A stretch of DNA of 64,000 bases from Pseudoalteromonas piscicida. GTDB lineage: Bacteria; Pseudomonadota; Gammaproteobacteria; Enterobacterales; Alteromonadaceae. Where the stretch lies: contig NZ_CP021646.1 in assembly GCF_002208135.1 (NCBI RefSeq), forward strand, positions 2,730,001 to 2,794,000. The letters run 5' to 3'. This document shows positions 26,152 through 34,741 of the stretch, piece by piece. The stretch's first letter is position 1. Each line of letters begins with the position of its first letter. A model generated the notes under the pieces. The model did no database searches and had not been told where the DNA came from. It worked only from the letters and a program-made list of their open reading frames with translations. A program made the position numbers and the translations under genes.

Positions 26152-27234
26152 ATGAAAAGGCTTGCTTTGACAGTCATGATAGCATTAACAGGCTGCAGTA
26201 ATAGTAATGTTGTAGAGCGAATAAAACCTGAGTCTTCCGTGGTAAAACATAGTTCTGTAGAAGGGTATGAAGATAGATATTCCAACATCTACAATAAGTT
26301 TAAAGATTATCCCGTGACTTGCGAAGAAAACTGCTACCCAGTCACCCAACAAATTCAATGTCAGTCCGAAATGCAAGATTGCACTTACGTTGGCAACAAC
26401 CCCACTCTCTCGCTCAATACTGGCTTTGCTATCCAATGGCTTGGGCATGCGAGTTTTAAAGTCAACACCAAAGATGGACAACAGTTTTTGTTTGACCCCG
26501 TCACGGCTCAATTTGACTGGCCAGTAAACTGGGCATTTCGCCTCTCAGAAGGGTTTAATCGCAATCAACCAGCACAGCTCAGTCAAACAGAGTTACAGCA
26601 AACCAATGCTGTAATGTACTCCCACATTCATTACGATCATTTTAACAAGAGTGATATCGAAGCGATTGGTACTGGACCAAATTACCTCACCCCACTTGGA
26701 TTTGCAGAGCACTTTCCTGAAGATGGATACAAGGTTTCTGAAATGGAGTGGTATTCAAGCAAACAACTTGGTGAAGTAACCGCACACTTTGTGCCTGCAA
26801 ATCACTTTAGCAGCCGTATTTGGGTGCCGTTTTTATACGAAGATCATGGCGCTGCACTATGGGGTGGCTGGATATTAGAACACCAAGGTAAGACCCTATT
26901 TTTTGCAGGAGATACAGGATATTCACCGCACTTTAAAGATATTCAAGAAAAATATGGTGATATTGATGTGTGCCTACTTCCAATTGCCTCTTACTACAGC
27001 GAAGAACATCCTGATTGGTATCGTAAAGTACACACCACACCAGAAGATGCACTGACTGCCGCAAAAGAGCTGGGCTGTAAGGTCATGGTACCTTGGGGCT
27101 ATGGTAATGCTAGTTGGAAAATGGGAGATAAAACCTCACATTCAGCGCTGTTCCGTCTACTGCATATGCAACAAGTGCTAAAAACCCAAACGCCACTGTA
27201 TATTTTAAATGAAGGCGATTCAGTGCAGCTATAA
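26152..27234 (+). CDS. Metallo-beta-lactamase-fold lipoprotein (NAPE-PLD/UlaG-like)
   Basis: Lipoprotein of about 360 residues; the N-terminus LALTVMIALTGC fits a lipobox. The body is a metallo-beta-lactamase hydrolase related to the NAPE-phospholipase D/UlaG group: WLGHASFKV, FDPV, the metal motif SHIHYDHF, VPANHFSSR, FFAGDTGYS and HTTPEDA. Substrate is unknown; relatives cleave phosphodiester bonds in lipids or nucleotides. Start: the ATG at 26152 has AAGGA 6 nt upstream, while the ATG at 26146 abuts that site. The site lies inside a 15-bp stem (see hairpin), suggesting translational control. The gene is monocistronic. Confidence 0.82.
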   Translation: MKRLALTVMIALTGCSNSNVVERIKPESSVVKHSSVEGYEDRYSNIYNKFKDYPVTCEENCYPVTQQIQCQSEMQDCTYVGNNPTLSLNTGFAIQWLGHASFKVNTKDGQQFLFDPVTAQFDWPVNWAFRLSEGFNRNQPAQLSQTELQQTNAVMYSHIHYDHFNKSDIEAIGTGPNYLTPLGFAEHFPEDGYKVSEMEWYSSKQLGEVTAHFVPANHFSSRIWVPFLYEDHGAALWGGWILEHQGKTLFFAGDTGYSPHFKDIQEKYGDIDVCLLPIASYYSEEHPDWYRKVHTTPEDALTAAKELGCKVMVPWGYGNASWKMGDKTSHSALFRLLHMQQVLKTQTPLYILNEGDSVQL

Positions 27235-27244
27235 CCTAATGCTA

Positions 27245-27275
27245 GCGCACCAAGTCTCTAATTGATTTGGTGCGT
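27245..27275. terminator. Hairpin after MBL-fold gene
   Basis: CGCACCAA and TTGGTGCG form an 8-bp stem (plus a wobble) about 10 nt after the stop codon. Likely terminator or 3' stabiliser. Confidence 0.5.
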
Positions 27276-27427
27276 TATAAAGCTTCCTGTTTTCTAGCTT
27301 TTCTCAGATATGGTTAATTATGCTTTTTATTGGCTAAGAAGTGGTATAGATGACAACAAGGAACAATTAATAAAAACAGATACAACAAGTAGTTATAAGG
27401 CCTATTCCGGTTTTGTTCAGGTTAATG

Positions 27428-27436
27428 TGTTATAAT
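27428..27436 (+). promoter_or_regulatory. Extended -10 promoter element
   Basis: TGTTATAAT is a perfect TGn-TATAAT extended -10 box, 36 nt before the GTG start of the next gene. No convincing -35 lies at 17 nt, which extended -10 promoters do not need. Confidence 0.5.
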
Positions 27437-27471
27437 TACAAAGTGTTAATTCAAGGAGGCACCATACCCGA

Positions 27472-28857
27472 GTGAGCAGAGCCAAACTAAGTCAAGACGA
27501 AAGCTTATCTTTTAAAATCAACTATCAACTCCTTCCCAAAGAGACAAATCAACTCGACCTGTATTTTTCAATCCCAACCGATATGGGGATTAATACCAAC
27601 ACGTTGAACGAAGTAGACTATTTTAATGCCAATATAAAAAGCCACAGTGCATATTACTCGGAACAGCTCCACCTCCCCTTGGTGCGTAGCCGCTTTATCA
27701 GCCAAAGCAAAGGTCAAAAAACGGATTACCGCGTTAATCTAAATCTATTTTGCTACCAGATCCGCATTGCACTAGACGCCGATGTAAAACAGACATTGAA
27801 GCTAAAAGAAGCCGATGAGTTTTATCCAGCCGCGCAATTGTTGGTGGAAGAAACCGAACGCCTATTGAAGAAGCTCAGGCGTTACACGCCACCAGATAAT
27901 AAGCTTAAGCCTTACTATCAAAACGCAGATAACTACCTCAGCTGGCATACTGAGCAAGCGTTTTTGAAACTCCTCTCCAGCGGGCCTAAGTCAAGCGACT
28001 TTAGTCATGAACGAAGCTGTATTGTTAGTTTCTGCCAACAAGAGAGCCAATACCGCGAGGAGCAGAGCTACAACTCACAAGTCACGTTGGATGACCCAAA
28101 TCGTATTACCAATAAAATGAAATTGCTTGAAAGGCTCATTGAATATGGCGTTGTTTTTAACAAACAAACCATCGACTTAAGTACCAATCTAAAGCGTTTA
28201 GTTCGCGGTGTGGTTACTGGTATTATCATGGCCTTCGTGATGTTTATTGTGCTCAACGCCCGCTCTAACTTTCAAGAAGTCACCGTCGCCCTTATCGCTT
28301 TGCTTGGGGTAATTTATGGCCTTAGAGAAACATTCAAAGAAGACTTAACCCAGTGGGCATGGCGTCATATTCAACGCGGCCGACCAAAGTGGCGCAACAA
28401 GTTTAAAAACTCAGTGACGGACGCCATCGTTTGTACACAAACGATATGGCTGGAACATATTCGCAAAAAAGACCTACCAGAAGACGTTGATAAGCTGCTA
28501 AAGAAGCGTCGACAGCAAAATAAACAAGCTGCGCATCTACTGCATTTTTGCTGTAAAAACCAAGTGCATATTGATGAGTTTTTACCCGGTTACGAAGAAG
28601 TACAACAACGTATCACCTTTAACATGAGTTCGTTTGTACGCTATCTAAAAAAAGGCGCAGGAAAGCTTTATAGCCTTGAAGGGAAAAAGGTCTCTAAAAA
28701 GTCAGTTGAACGTCGCTATCAAATCAACTTAGTAATGCGGTTTAAATCTTCTCAGGGAATACAGTTAGAAAGATATAAACTCACCATGAATCGTTCTGAA
28801 ATCGTCGCCATAGAGCTTATGGCAAGCGACTCCGTCTATATTGAAAACGATGCTTAA
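27472..28857 (+). CDS. Unknown membrane protein with two central helices
   Basis: Protein of 461 residues that I do not recognise. It has a soluble N-terminal half, two adjacent transmembrane helices at about residues 246-263 and 271-286 (GIIMAFVMFIVL, ALIALLGVIYGL), and a basic, mostly helical C-terminal half with several His/Cys (HLLHFCCKNQVHIDE). Both large domains should be on the same, probably cytoplasmic, side. The start is GTG at 27472; AAGGAGG at 27453-27459 is a strong ribosome site but 12 nt away. An extended -10 box precedes it. No enzyme motif is visible. It might be a membrane-associated regulator or scaffold. Confidence 0.7.
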   Translation: MSRAKLSQDESLSFKINYQLLPKETNQLDLYFSIPTDMGINTNTLNEVDYFNANIKSHSAYYSEQLHLPLVRSRFISQSKGQKTDYRVNLNLFCYQIRIALDADVKQTLKLKEADEFYPAAQLLVEETERLLKKLRRYTPPDNKLKPYYQNADNYLSWHTEQAFLKLLSSGPKSSDFSHERSCIVSFCQQESQYREEQSYNSQVTLDDPNRITNKMKLLERLIEYGVVFNKQTIDLSTNLKRLVRGVVTGIIMAFVMFIVLNARSNFQEVTVALIALLGVIYGLRETFKEDLTQWAWRHIQRGRPKWRNKFKNSVTDAIVCTQTIWLEHIRKKDLPEDVDKLLKKRRQQNKQAAHLLHFCCKNQVHIDEFLPGYEEVQQRITFNMSSFVRYLKKGAGKLYSLEGKKVSKKSVERRYQINLVMRFKSSQGIQLERYKLTMNRSEIVAIELMASDSVYIENDA

Positions 28858-28893
28858 GCACAGGCGCAGTTTCGTATAACCACCGACAAAACG

Positions 28894-28925
28894 GATTGGA
28901 AGCAGGTTTATCCTGCACTCCAATC
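28894..28925. terminator. Hairpin after unknown membrane gene
   Basis: GATTGGA / TCCAATC with an inner GCAGG / CCTGC stem and a TTTAT loop. It sits between convergent genes and may end both. Confidence 0.55.
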
Positions 28926-28957
28926 CTAAATCCTGCGATGCGGCTACTCAAAGGATA

Positions 28958-29206
28958 TTAATGCGCTTTCTTTGGCCCGTAACGAACCATGTCTTTGCCG
29001 TTTTCATACACGTCTTGAGATACCCAACGACCCAACAACAATTGGTGTTTATCATCCAAAATCGCAATAAATGGTCTGCCATCGCTGTTGTTCGTTGCTA
29101 GCGCCACACCGGCCACGTTTTGTAACCCTAAACCACCGTTATCAATTAGCAACAAAAAAGCTTCCAGCTCCTCCAAAGTTTCAATGATATCTTTATCGTT
29201 GATCAT
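28958..29206 (-). CDS. Small soluble hypothetical protein (82 aa)
   Basis: Protein of 82 residues without signal peptide or membrane segment. The N-terminal part is acidic and helical (IIETLEELEAFLLLIDNG), the C-terminal part is beta-like (RPFIAILDDKHQLLLGRWVSQDVYENG). I do not recognise a family. Codon use and amino-acid composition look coding, and GAGAG lies a few bases before the ATG. It sits convergent to the unknown membrane protein and upstream, in the same direction, of nothing obvious. Confidence 0.6.
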   Translation of the reverse strand: MINDKDIIETLEELEAFLLLIDNGGLGLQNVAGVALATNNSDGRPFIAILDDKHQLLLGRWVSQDVYENGKDMVRYGPKKAH

Positions 29207-29427
29207 CTCTTTACTCTCACTTATTCAGTATGCCGCGTAGAATACCAGTTATGTTGAAATGATTGAACCCAACACCAAATGCCGTTTAACCACTGTGACC
29301 CATACTGAAATCCAAAAAAAAGCAAGAATAAGCGAGCAATAAATAGTCGGGTTAAACGTAGGGTCAACAGCAATGCGCGGCGCACGCATCACTGTTGACG
29401 GTGGTTACTGCTTGTAAAAATGTGGGG

Positions 29428-32124
29428 TCAGTCCGCCGTTGGTTTTACCTCTCTGGGCTGATCCTGTATTTTTTGAAACAGCCAACCAATTCCCACCAGA
29501 CATAAGCCTAAACCGATAAAAGACAAGGCGCGCAGCAAGCCTTCAAGGTTTGCCATATCGACCACAAAGGCTTTTAAAATAACAATGGCTAGCCCTGCAA
29601 AACCGGCGTTGATCAGCACTTTATGCTCTATCCGCTTGGCAACAAAAATCAATGCGGTTGAAATCAATAGCCAAACAATCGAATAGGTATATAACTCGGA
29701 TTGTTCCATCGGCATCGACAGCACAAGGAAACCCTCATGAAATAACGCCCGAATTTCACCATTGATAAACAAGACCCCTAGCAAGGCTATCAGTCCATAT
29801 ACCAAACGCTTAAATTGCGGTGGTATTAACTTAAACTGGAGCATGAAAGCGAATACGCATGCTGGTGCCAACCACTGCAAAAGTAACCAATTAAACACAC
29901 CGCCTCCAATATATTGCCTGTCAAAAAACGGATTATTGGCAAACGAAATATCGGCGTGGAGCGACGCGCTGCCAAGTAATAACAAGCTCGCTGCAAGCGG
30001 ATAAAGTCTGTTGCCCTTGTCGCTGAGCTGCCCTCGCCACAGATATACAGCGCCAAGTACCTGCCAATTCAAAGCAAGCAACACGGATTCTTGGAAACCG
30101 AGATTAGTAAAATCAGGGTAGTCACCAATCAAGAGATAGCTTGTTTCGGTCGTGACCAGAAGCGCCACAATATGCATTGCGACACCCATAAACCAAGTGT
30201 TCAGGGCCTTTGAAGGGTTGTATTTGGTAGCAAACCAAATAATGCCCAGCACCAGCGGATAGACAACAAGTGTCCAATGTATAGTTAAAATCGTTTCGTG
30301 CTTGTAATCTGCAAGCCAAGGCGCAAAAGTAAGACGGGTAACAACAGCAATAAATGCAGCTTTATACAACCAATCAGGTAAACGCACTTTGTACTTCCAG
30401 CTCAAATAACTCATAGACGCTACTTGTACCGCAATCGCTAAAGTCAACGAGCTTGCCGAGAGTAGCATCGTAAAACACAAACTCAGCATGGCGTTCGCCA
30501 AAATAAGGTAAGTGACCTGCTGAATATTAGTCTCCGTTTTCATCGCACAATACGAAGCGAAGAGCCCAATGGCCAGCATTTCAATCGCCCATACAGGATA
30601 TAAAATTGCTTCTGTAACTTTAGGAGAAATAGCGTAGCTTACACCGTACAGCGCAAGTGGAGCCACGTTCAACAGCACCAAATAAGCGAGTCTTGATGGA
30701 TATCGCTTAATCATCATCATGCTAAATAACATCGTGATGACCACTGCGACTTGGATAAACAAATACTTACCGGTGAAAGGAAAAAGTACGTCGTCGTAAG
30801 TGCCGACTTTGGGCATCAAGTAGAATGAGAGAAGTACAAACAATAGCCAATAAAATGGCCAGCTATCCAATGCACTATGTCTATAAGCCGCACACAAAAC
30901 AACGCTAGCAAATAAGACATTAGCCCAAATCAGCGTATCGATATGGGTTTTTATTATTAGCGCACATGCGATAAGTAACAGTGGGAGTAAAATTCCCAAC
31001 TGCTCTTTTCTTGGCATTAATAGATCTTTGACCGGCAACGGACTTATCATTGAACTCGTCAGTCGCCAACCCAGTACATCTACCAACACATATAAGTACA
31101 TGGAGATAAGCGCAAAAATCAGCAGCACCCAAAAGTCGCTGCTCCCACCAACCGCAACCGCGGTGCAAAACCATAAGAAGTGCCAAACAAAGCTTTGCCA
31201 CCACAACCATTTTTGCTTCACATAATCCGCCACCCATATCGCAGAGAGTGAAACAAAGCTGATATACAGCAGTAACGCACCGATATTATTAGAACCCGTC
31301 GATACCAAAGCTGGTACAACATACGCACCAACGATGCCAATACCTGCGAGCATAGGACCAAATCTCAGTGCCAAAGAGGTTGCAGCCAATGAAATAATGG
31401 CGAGTAAAACAAAGGCCATATTAGCCGGTATAAAATGATAGAAATCAAAAGCAACCAATGTCATAGCAAAGCAGGTGATCACACCGCCACTGGCAAGCGC
31501 TGCAGAAATATAGGGAGTATTAATTTTTAGCTTTTCTTTGTGACGATTTACGACTTCAGCAGCAGTAACCAAACTGACGCCAAAAAGAGCGCCCAGTATC
31601 ACTCGTACGCTTGGAGGTAGAAGTCCGGCTTCAATAGAGTACTTAGCTAGAAAAACGCCGCCCAAGGCTAGCACTATGGCACCTATCCAAAAGAGTCCAT
31701 TCCCTTTTAATAAGGAATCTAAAGTAAAGTCAAATTCAAAGGCAGGTTTACTCTTACTAGGTTTGGCTCTTGCGATAGTGACGGTGCTTTCGCTTTCAGG
31801 CTGCTGAGGTTGTGTATGATTGGCTGTTGTCGTGAATTCACCTAATGCAGTCTGTGTAGTTAATGATGTGCTATCAGCTGTTTCGTCATTTATTTGTCCA
31901 CGCTCAGAATGCTTGTGTTCTGTAGGTATTTGCTCTGACGGTATTTGATCAGAATAGTCACGACTTTCAAGAACCGAGATCCTGCGACTCTGCTGCTCTA
32001 TCGTGCTTTGTAATTGATGTACCTTTTTGACGAGTTGCTTAAATCTTTGTCTATCTTGTAGAGCAAAAACAGCGCCAATAAATACAAAAAGATAAAAAAT
32101 AAAAGAGATAAACTCCGTATCCAT
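29428..32124 (-). CDS. DUF2339 large polytopic membrane protein
   Basis: Very hydrophobic protein of about 898 residues with some 25-30 transmembrane helices, matching the DUF2339 type. It begins with one membrane segment, a coiled-coil stretch (QLVKKVHQLQSTIEQQSRR, about residues 32-50) and a Ser/Thr/Gln-rich linker, then a GLFWIGAIVLALGGVFLAKYS-like first core helix and long runs of helices ending GLGLCLVGIGWLF. Function of the family is unestablished; some members are near envelope or polysaccharide genes. I chose the ATG at 32124 because AAAGGAG lies 4-5 nt upstream; the frame is open for 19 more codons. It is a single-gene unit. Confidence 0.85.
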   Translation of the reverse strand: MDTEFISFIFYLFVFIGAVFALQDRQRFKQLVKKVHQLQSTIEQQSRRISVLESRDYSDQIPSEQIPTEHKHSERGQINDETADSTSLTTQTALGEFTTTANHTQPQQPESESTVTIARAKPSKSKPAFEFDFTLDSLLKGNGLFWIGAIVLALGGVFLAKYSIEAGLLPPSVRVILGALFGVSLVTAAEVVNRHKEKLKINTPYISAALASGGVITCFAMTLVAFDFYHFIPANMAFVLLAIISLAATSLALRFGPMLAGIGIVGAYVVPALVSTGSNNIGALLLYISFVSLSAIWVADYVKQKWLWWQSFVWHFLWFCTAVAVGGSSDFWVLLIFALISMYLYVLVDVLGWRLTSSMISPLPVKDLLMPRKEQLGILLPLLLIACALIIKTHIDTLIWANVLFASVVLCAAYRHSALDSWPFYWLLFVLLSFYLMPKVGTYDDVLFPFTGKYLFIQVAVVITMLFSMMMIKRYPSRLAYLVLLNVAPLALYGVSYAISPKVTEAILYPVWAIEMLAIGLFASYCAMKTETNIQQVTYLILANAMLSLCFTMLLSASSLTLAIAVQVASMSYLSWKYKVRLPDWLYKAAFIAVVTRLTFAPWLADYKHETILTIHWTLVVYPLVLGIIWFATKYNPSKALNTWFMGVAMHIVALLVTTETSYLLIGDYPDFTNLGFQESVLLALNWQVLGAVYLWRGQLSDKGNRLYPLAASLLLLGSASLHADISFANNPFFDRQYIGGGVFNWLLLQWLAPACVFAFMLQFKLIPPQFKRLVYGLIALLGVLFINGEIRALFHEGFLVLSMPMEQSELYTYSIVWLLISTALIFVAKRIEHKVLINAGFAGLAIVILKAFVVDMANLEGLLRALSFIGLGLCLVGIGWLFQKIQDQPREVKPTAD

Positions 32125-32357
32125 ACGACTCCTTTTTTGTTTGCTAGGCACCTGTATTAGAAGCAGTATGAGATCAACCACACGAATAAATCAATCTCTC
32201 ATGATCGAAGCCATGACTTTAGCAAGCCGTATAAAAAGCACGATGACTTGAAACTTTCTAACCTTGACCAAAAATGCACATGAGCCCGTTGTCATATTAC
32301 TCCCTTGTAAATACAATAAAAAATTATATTTTAGGGACGTTGTTCTAAGGATTTTCT

Positions 32358-32906
32358 ATGCGCTTTTTACCACTCTTATTAGTCGTTGCGGTGTCGGGCT
32401 GTAGCGTAACTCAGCCAAACTTGAAGCCAAAACAGTGGCGTTTTGCGACCGATCCACATGGCAGCCAAGCCATTCTTAACGGCCCGCTGGTTAATGAAAA
32501 GCAAGTTGCTATTCAGTTTAAGCGTGTACCGCGAGTCGACAAACAAAACAATTCTTGGGTAGAGCTTATTTACGACTTGCCCACTAAACAGCTCCCCTCT
32601 CAATTCAATATCGCACTGACGTATAAAAGTGATAACGCTCTGATCGTCAAGTTGTCGCAACAGGAGTATGGTGGCTCGGGTGATAAAAGCTATGCTCACT
32701 ACCAAACTAAATTACCAGCATCAAACACTTGGCATACAATCAACGTATCTTTAAATGATTTTGTCAGACCCAATTGGACACCAGCTTGGTCAAAGGACAA
32801 AGGGGTCATACTCAAGCATGTTTCAGCACTTTACTTCGTACCAGATTTAACGGATGTGGAAGGTGGTGAAGCAAGCCTTGCAATAAAAAGTCTTCGAATT
32901 GAGTAA
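32358..32906 (+). CDS. Lipoprotein with beta-sandwich (CBM-like) domain
   Basis: Lipoprotein of 182 residues: signal MRFLPLLLVVAVSGCS with a good lipobox (VSGC). The mature part is beta-rich and resembles carbohydrate-binding or galactose-binding-like sandwiches: WRFATDPHGSQAILNG, NSWVELIYDLP, SKDKGVILKHVSALYFVPDL. The last strand LAIKSLRIE is typical for the end of such domains. No catalytic residues are apparent. Function may be ligand binding at the outer membrane; the fold call is by pattern and tentative. It stands alone between a divergent DUF2339 gene and the convergent trio that follows. Confidence 0.6.
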   Translation: MRFLPLLLVVAVSGCSVTQPNLKPKQWRFATDPHGSQAILNGPLVNEKQVAIQFKRVPRVDKQNNSWVELIYDLPTKQLPSQFNIALTYKSDNALIVKLSQQEYGGSGDKSYAHYQTKLPASNTWHTINVSLNDFVRPNWTPAWSKDKGVILKHVSALYFVPDLTDVEGGEASLAIKSLRIE

Positions 32907-33102
32907 TTTAGCCAATTAAATTGGTGTGCATCTACATGTGGGGTATTCCACTTTACTAAACAATCGCTGCCAATTTAAGGTTAAAGCGAATAACGTAAAC
33001 GCAATGATTTGAATGTGATTTTTCACTAAGGCAGAGTGTAGCCAGCTCATATAATTGTTAAATTATTAGCGCTGGCTAATCAGGGAGTAATTAAGCGTTA
33101 GA

Positions 33103-33669
33103 TTACGCACCTAATGCCGTTAGCTTTTCTTTTAATTCTTCTTTATTGATTAGACCCATTTCATGCTGCTTTTTGGTTTTACGAATTTCATCGAAATTGT
33201 CTAGTTTCAAACGCGCTTTAGCCAGCTTAGTATCAAACTCGGCTTGTGAGATAACATCAAGCTTTAGCGCTTTTTCTAGCTTCTCTTTTTCACCATCAAA
33301 TTCTTTTTGGAAAACCGCTTTTTCCTGAATAACAATCTGATCTTTTAGTTGCTTCTCAATAGCGATAACTTCCGCTTCTAAATCGTCTTTACGCTTAATT
33401 AACGGGTCGATACGCTCGATAGTGTCTTGCAATACAACCTCAAGGTTTGCACCATCGTTTTTGATTAGGTTTTCAATGTATTTACGGCCAATATCTTGGT
33501 ATGCAATATTAAGTTGACCATCGATTGACGCGATATCTGATTTCAAACCAGCAAGCTTTGCATTGTCTTTTGTTGAAGACACAATATCACCGCTTAGTTT
33601 ACTGGTAGATTCGCCAATACTACTACCAATAGATTGCGCTTGAGTTTTGAATTTATTTAATAGACTCAT
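33103..33669 (-). CDS. Coiled-coil protein with C-terminal SHOCT-like repeats
   Basis: Soluble protein of 188 residues. The N-terminus is a Ser-rich stretch (SIGSSIGESTSKLSGD), then an amphipathic coiled coil from about residue 40 to 120. The end has two short SHOCT-like units: KLEKALKLDVISQAEFDTKLAKA and HEMGLINKEELKEKLTALG. SHOCT motifs often occur at termini of proteins that oligomerise or bind membranes. Genes for a small membrane protein and a GRAM-like protein lie upstream on the same strand. A phage-shock-like or membrane-stress role is possible, but only as a guess. Confidence 0.65.
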   Translation of the reverse strand: MSLLNKFKTQAQSIGSSIGESTSKLSGDIVSSTKDNAKLAGLKSDIASIDGQLNIAYQDIGRKYIENLIKNDGANLEVVLQDTIERIDPLIKRKDDLEAEVIAIEKQLKDQIVIQEKAVFQKEFDGEKEKLEKALKLDVISQAEFDTKLAKARLKLDNFDEIRKTKKQHEMGLINKEELKEKLTALGA

Positions 33670-33797
33670 GGTTATTTTTCCTTAAATAGATTGAGATTTT
33701 CAATTTATGTAATATCTAATACGACAGACAAACCGAAAAAATATATTTCAGATTAATTAAGTAATAATTATTAAGCCCAGAGTATCTTGACTTAACT

Positions 33798-34046
33798 TTA
33801 AGACACTCGCTTCTTGCGCTTCGACATGATGCGTTTAGTGCCACTCCACGCCATCCAACAGCCGAATAACACGGCACCCACGACCAAAGAGTAAATAGCA
33901 AAAGAGGCGACTTTAATAATAAAAATGACGAGCAAAGTGATAAATAGAACAACAAACAACAAAAGCTTTGGTGATTTAGCTAGTTGCTTGGCAATAAAAG
34001 AAGGTAAAAACGCACTTAATATGCGCTCCAATCTTTGAGCATTCAT
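33798..34046 (-). CDS. Small two-helix membrane protein
   Basis: Protein of 82 residues with a basic amphipathic N-terminus (MNAQRLERILSAFLPSFIAKQL), two strong transmembrane helices (LLLFVVLFITLLVIFIIKV and YSLVVGAVLFGCWMAWSG) and a strongly basic C-terminus (RIMSKRKKRV). I do not recognise the family. It lies between the SHOCT-like and GRAM-like genes on the same strand; the gaps of 128 and 232 bp are long for an operon but the common direction and content suggest a functional group at the membrane. Confidence 0.65.
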   Translation of the reverse strand: MNAQRLERILSAFLPSFIAKQLAKSPKLLLFVVLFITLLVIFIIKVASFAIYSLVVGAVLFGCWMAWSGTKRIMSKRKKRVS

Positions 34047-34278
34047 AACACTATAATCCTTGTGTTTAAGTGAGGTTATTTTGAGACGGACGATAGGTTA
34101 TCAGTTTTATTTCTACCTGCCAAATTAATTATTGGTTAATTATCAAACTGAACAATCCCTTTTTGCAAACTAGTTATCAAATGAAACCAGCCAAGCGAAT
34201 AAAAATTAAAATTAAAAAATTACAACAACTTAAAGAAAATCATCTATAAATTACGGGGTTTTACTCCTTTCGATTTAG

Positions 34279-34587
34279 TCAACAGCCAGTAGAATTAAAC
34301 CACCTTACCCATGATTCAGGTTCTGATAAAATAAATTGGAAAGTTTGATTACTCTTTAATGTAATTTGGATCGCTTGAGTTGTGAGAGGAAGCAGTCCTG
34401 CGCCTTTGCCAAGGCACTGTTCAACCTTAATCACATCGGCGATATCAATTTGATATGGACCTAGCCCCAGCAGGGTATTGAAAGGAGTAAAACACAGTGT
34501 ATCTGCCGTCGCCCATAACCTTCCATCAGCACGAGCGGCGCCACATTGAACAGTGGCCATTGAAGAAATCGTTGCCATATCTGTCAT
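34279..34587 (-). CDS. GRAM/PH-like domain protein
   Basis: Soluble protein of 102 residues with a beta-rich pattern typical of GRAM or bacterial PH domains: RADGRLWATADTLCFTPFN, then a strand pair around YQIDIADVIKVEQC, a polar loop, and ITLKSNQTFQFILSEPESWVRWF, where the last part looks like the terminal helix of the fold. Such domains bind lipids or proteins at membranes. It is the first gene of the trio with the two-helix membrane protein and the SHOCT-like protein. Family call by pattern only. Confidence 0.6.
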   Translation of the reverse strand: MTDMATISSMATVQCGAARADGRLWATADTLCFTPFNTLLGLGPYQIDIADVIKVEQCLGKGAGLLPLTTQAIQITLKSNQTFQFILSEPESWVRWFNSTGC

Positions 34588-34741
34588 AAATAAGCCTCAT
34601 ATGAATTACCGATACCCATCACTATCTTAGTAAAGTGGTGTCACGTCACCAGTGATAAATCTCATATTTTGACTATGACAATTATCACTGTTCTCACTAT
34701 AGCGATTCTGTAATAATCGAAAATAAAAATTTTGCACAAAA

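Noticed and set aside
27413..27436. TTGTTC as a -35 box for the TATAAT at 27431
   Set aside because: The spacer is only 12 nt; an extended -10 promoter explains the site better.
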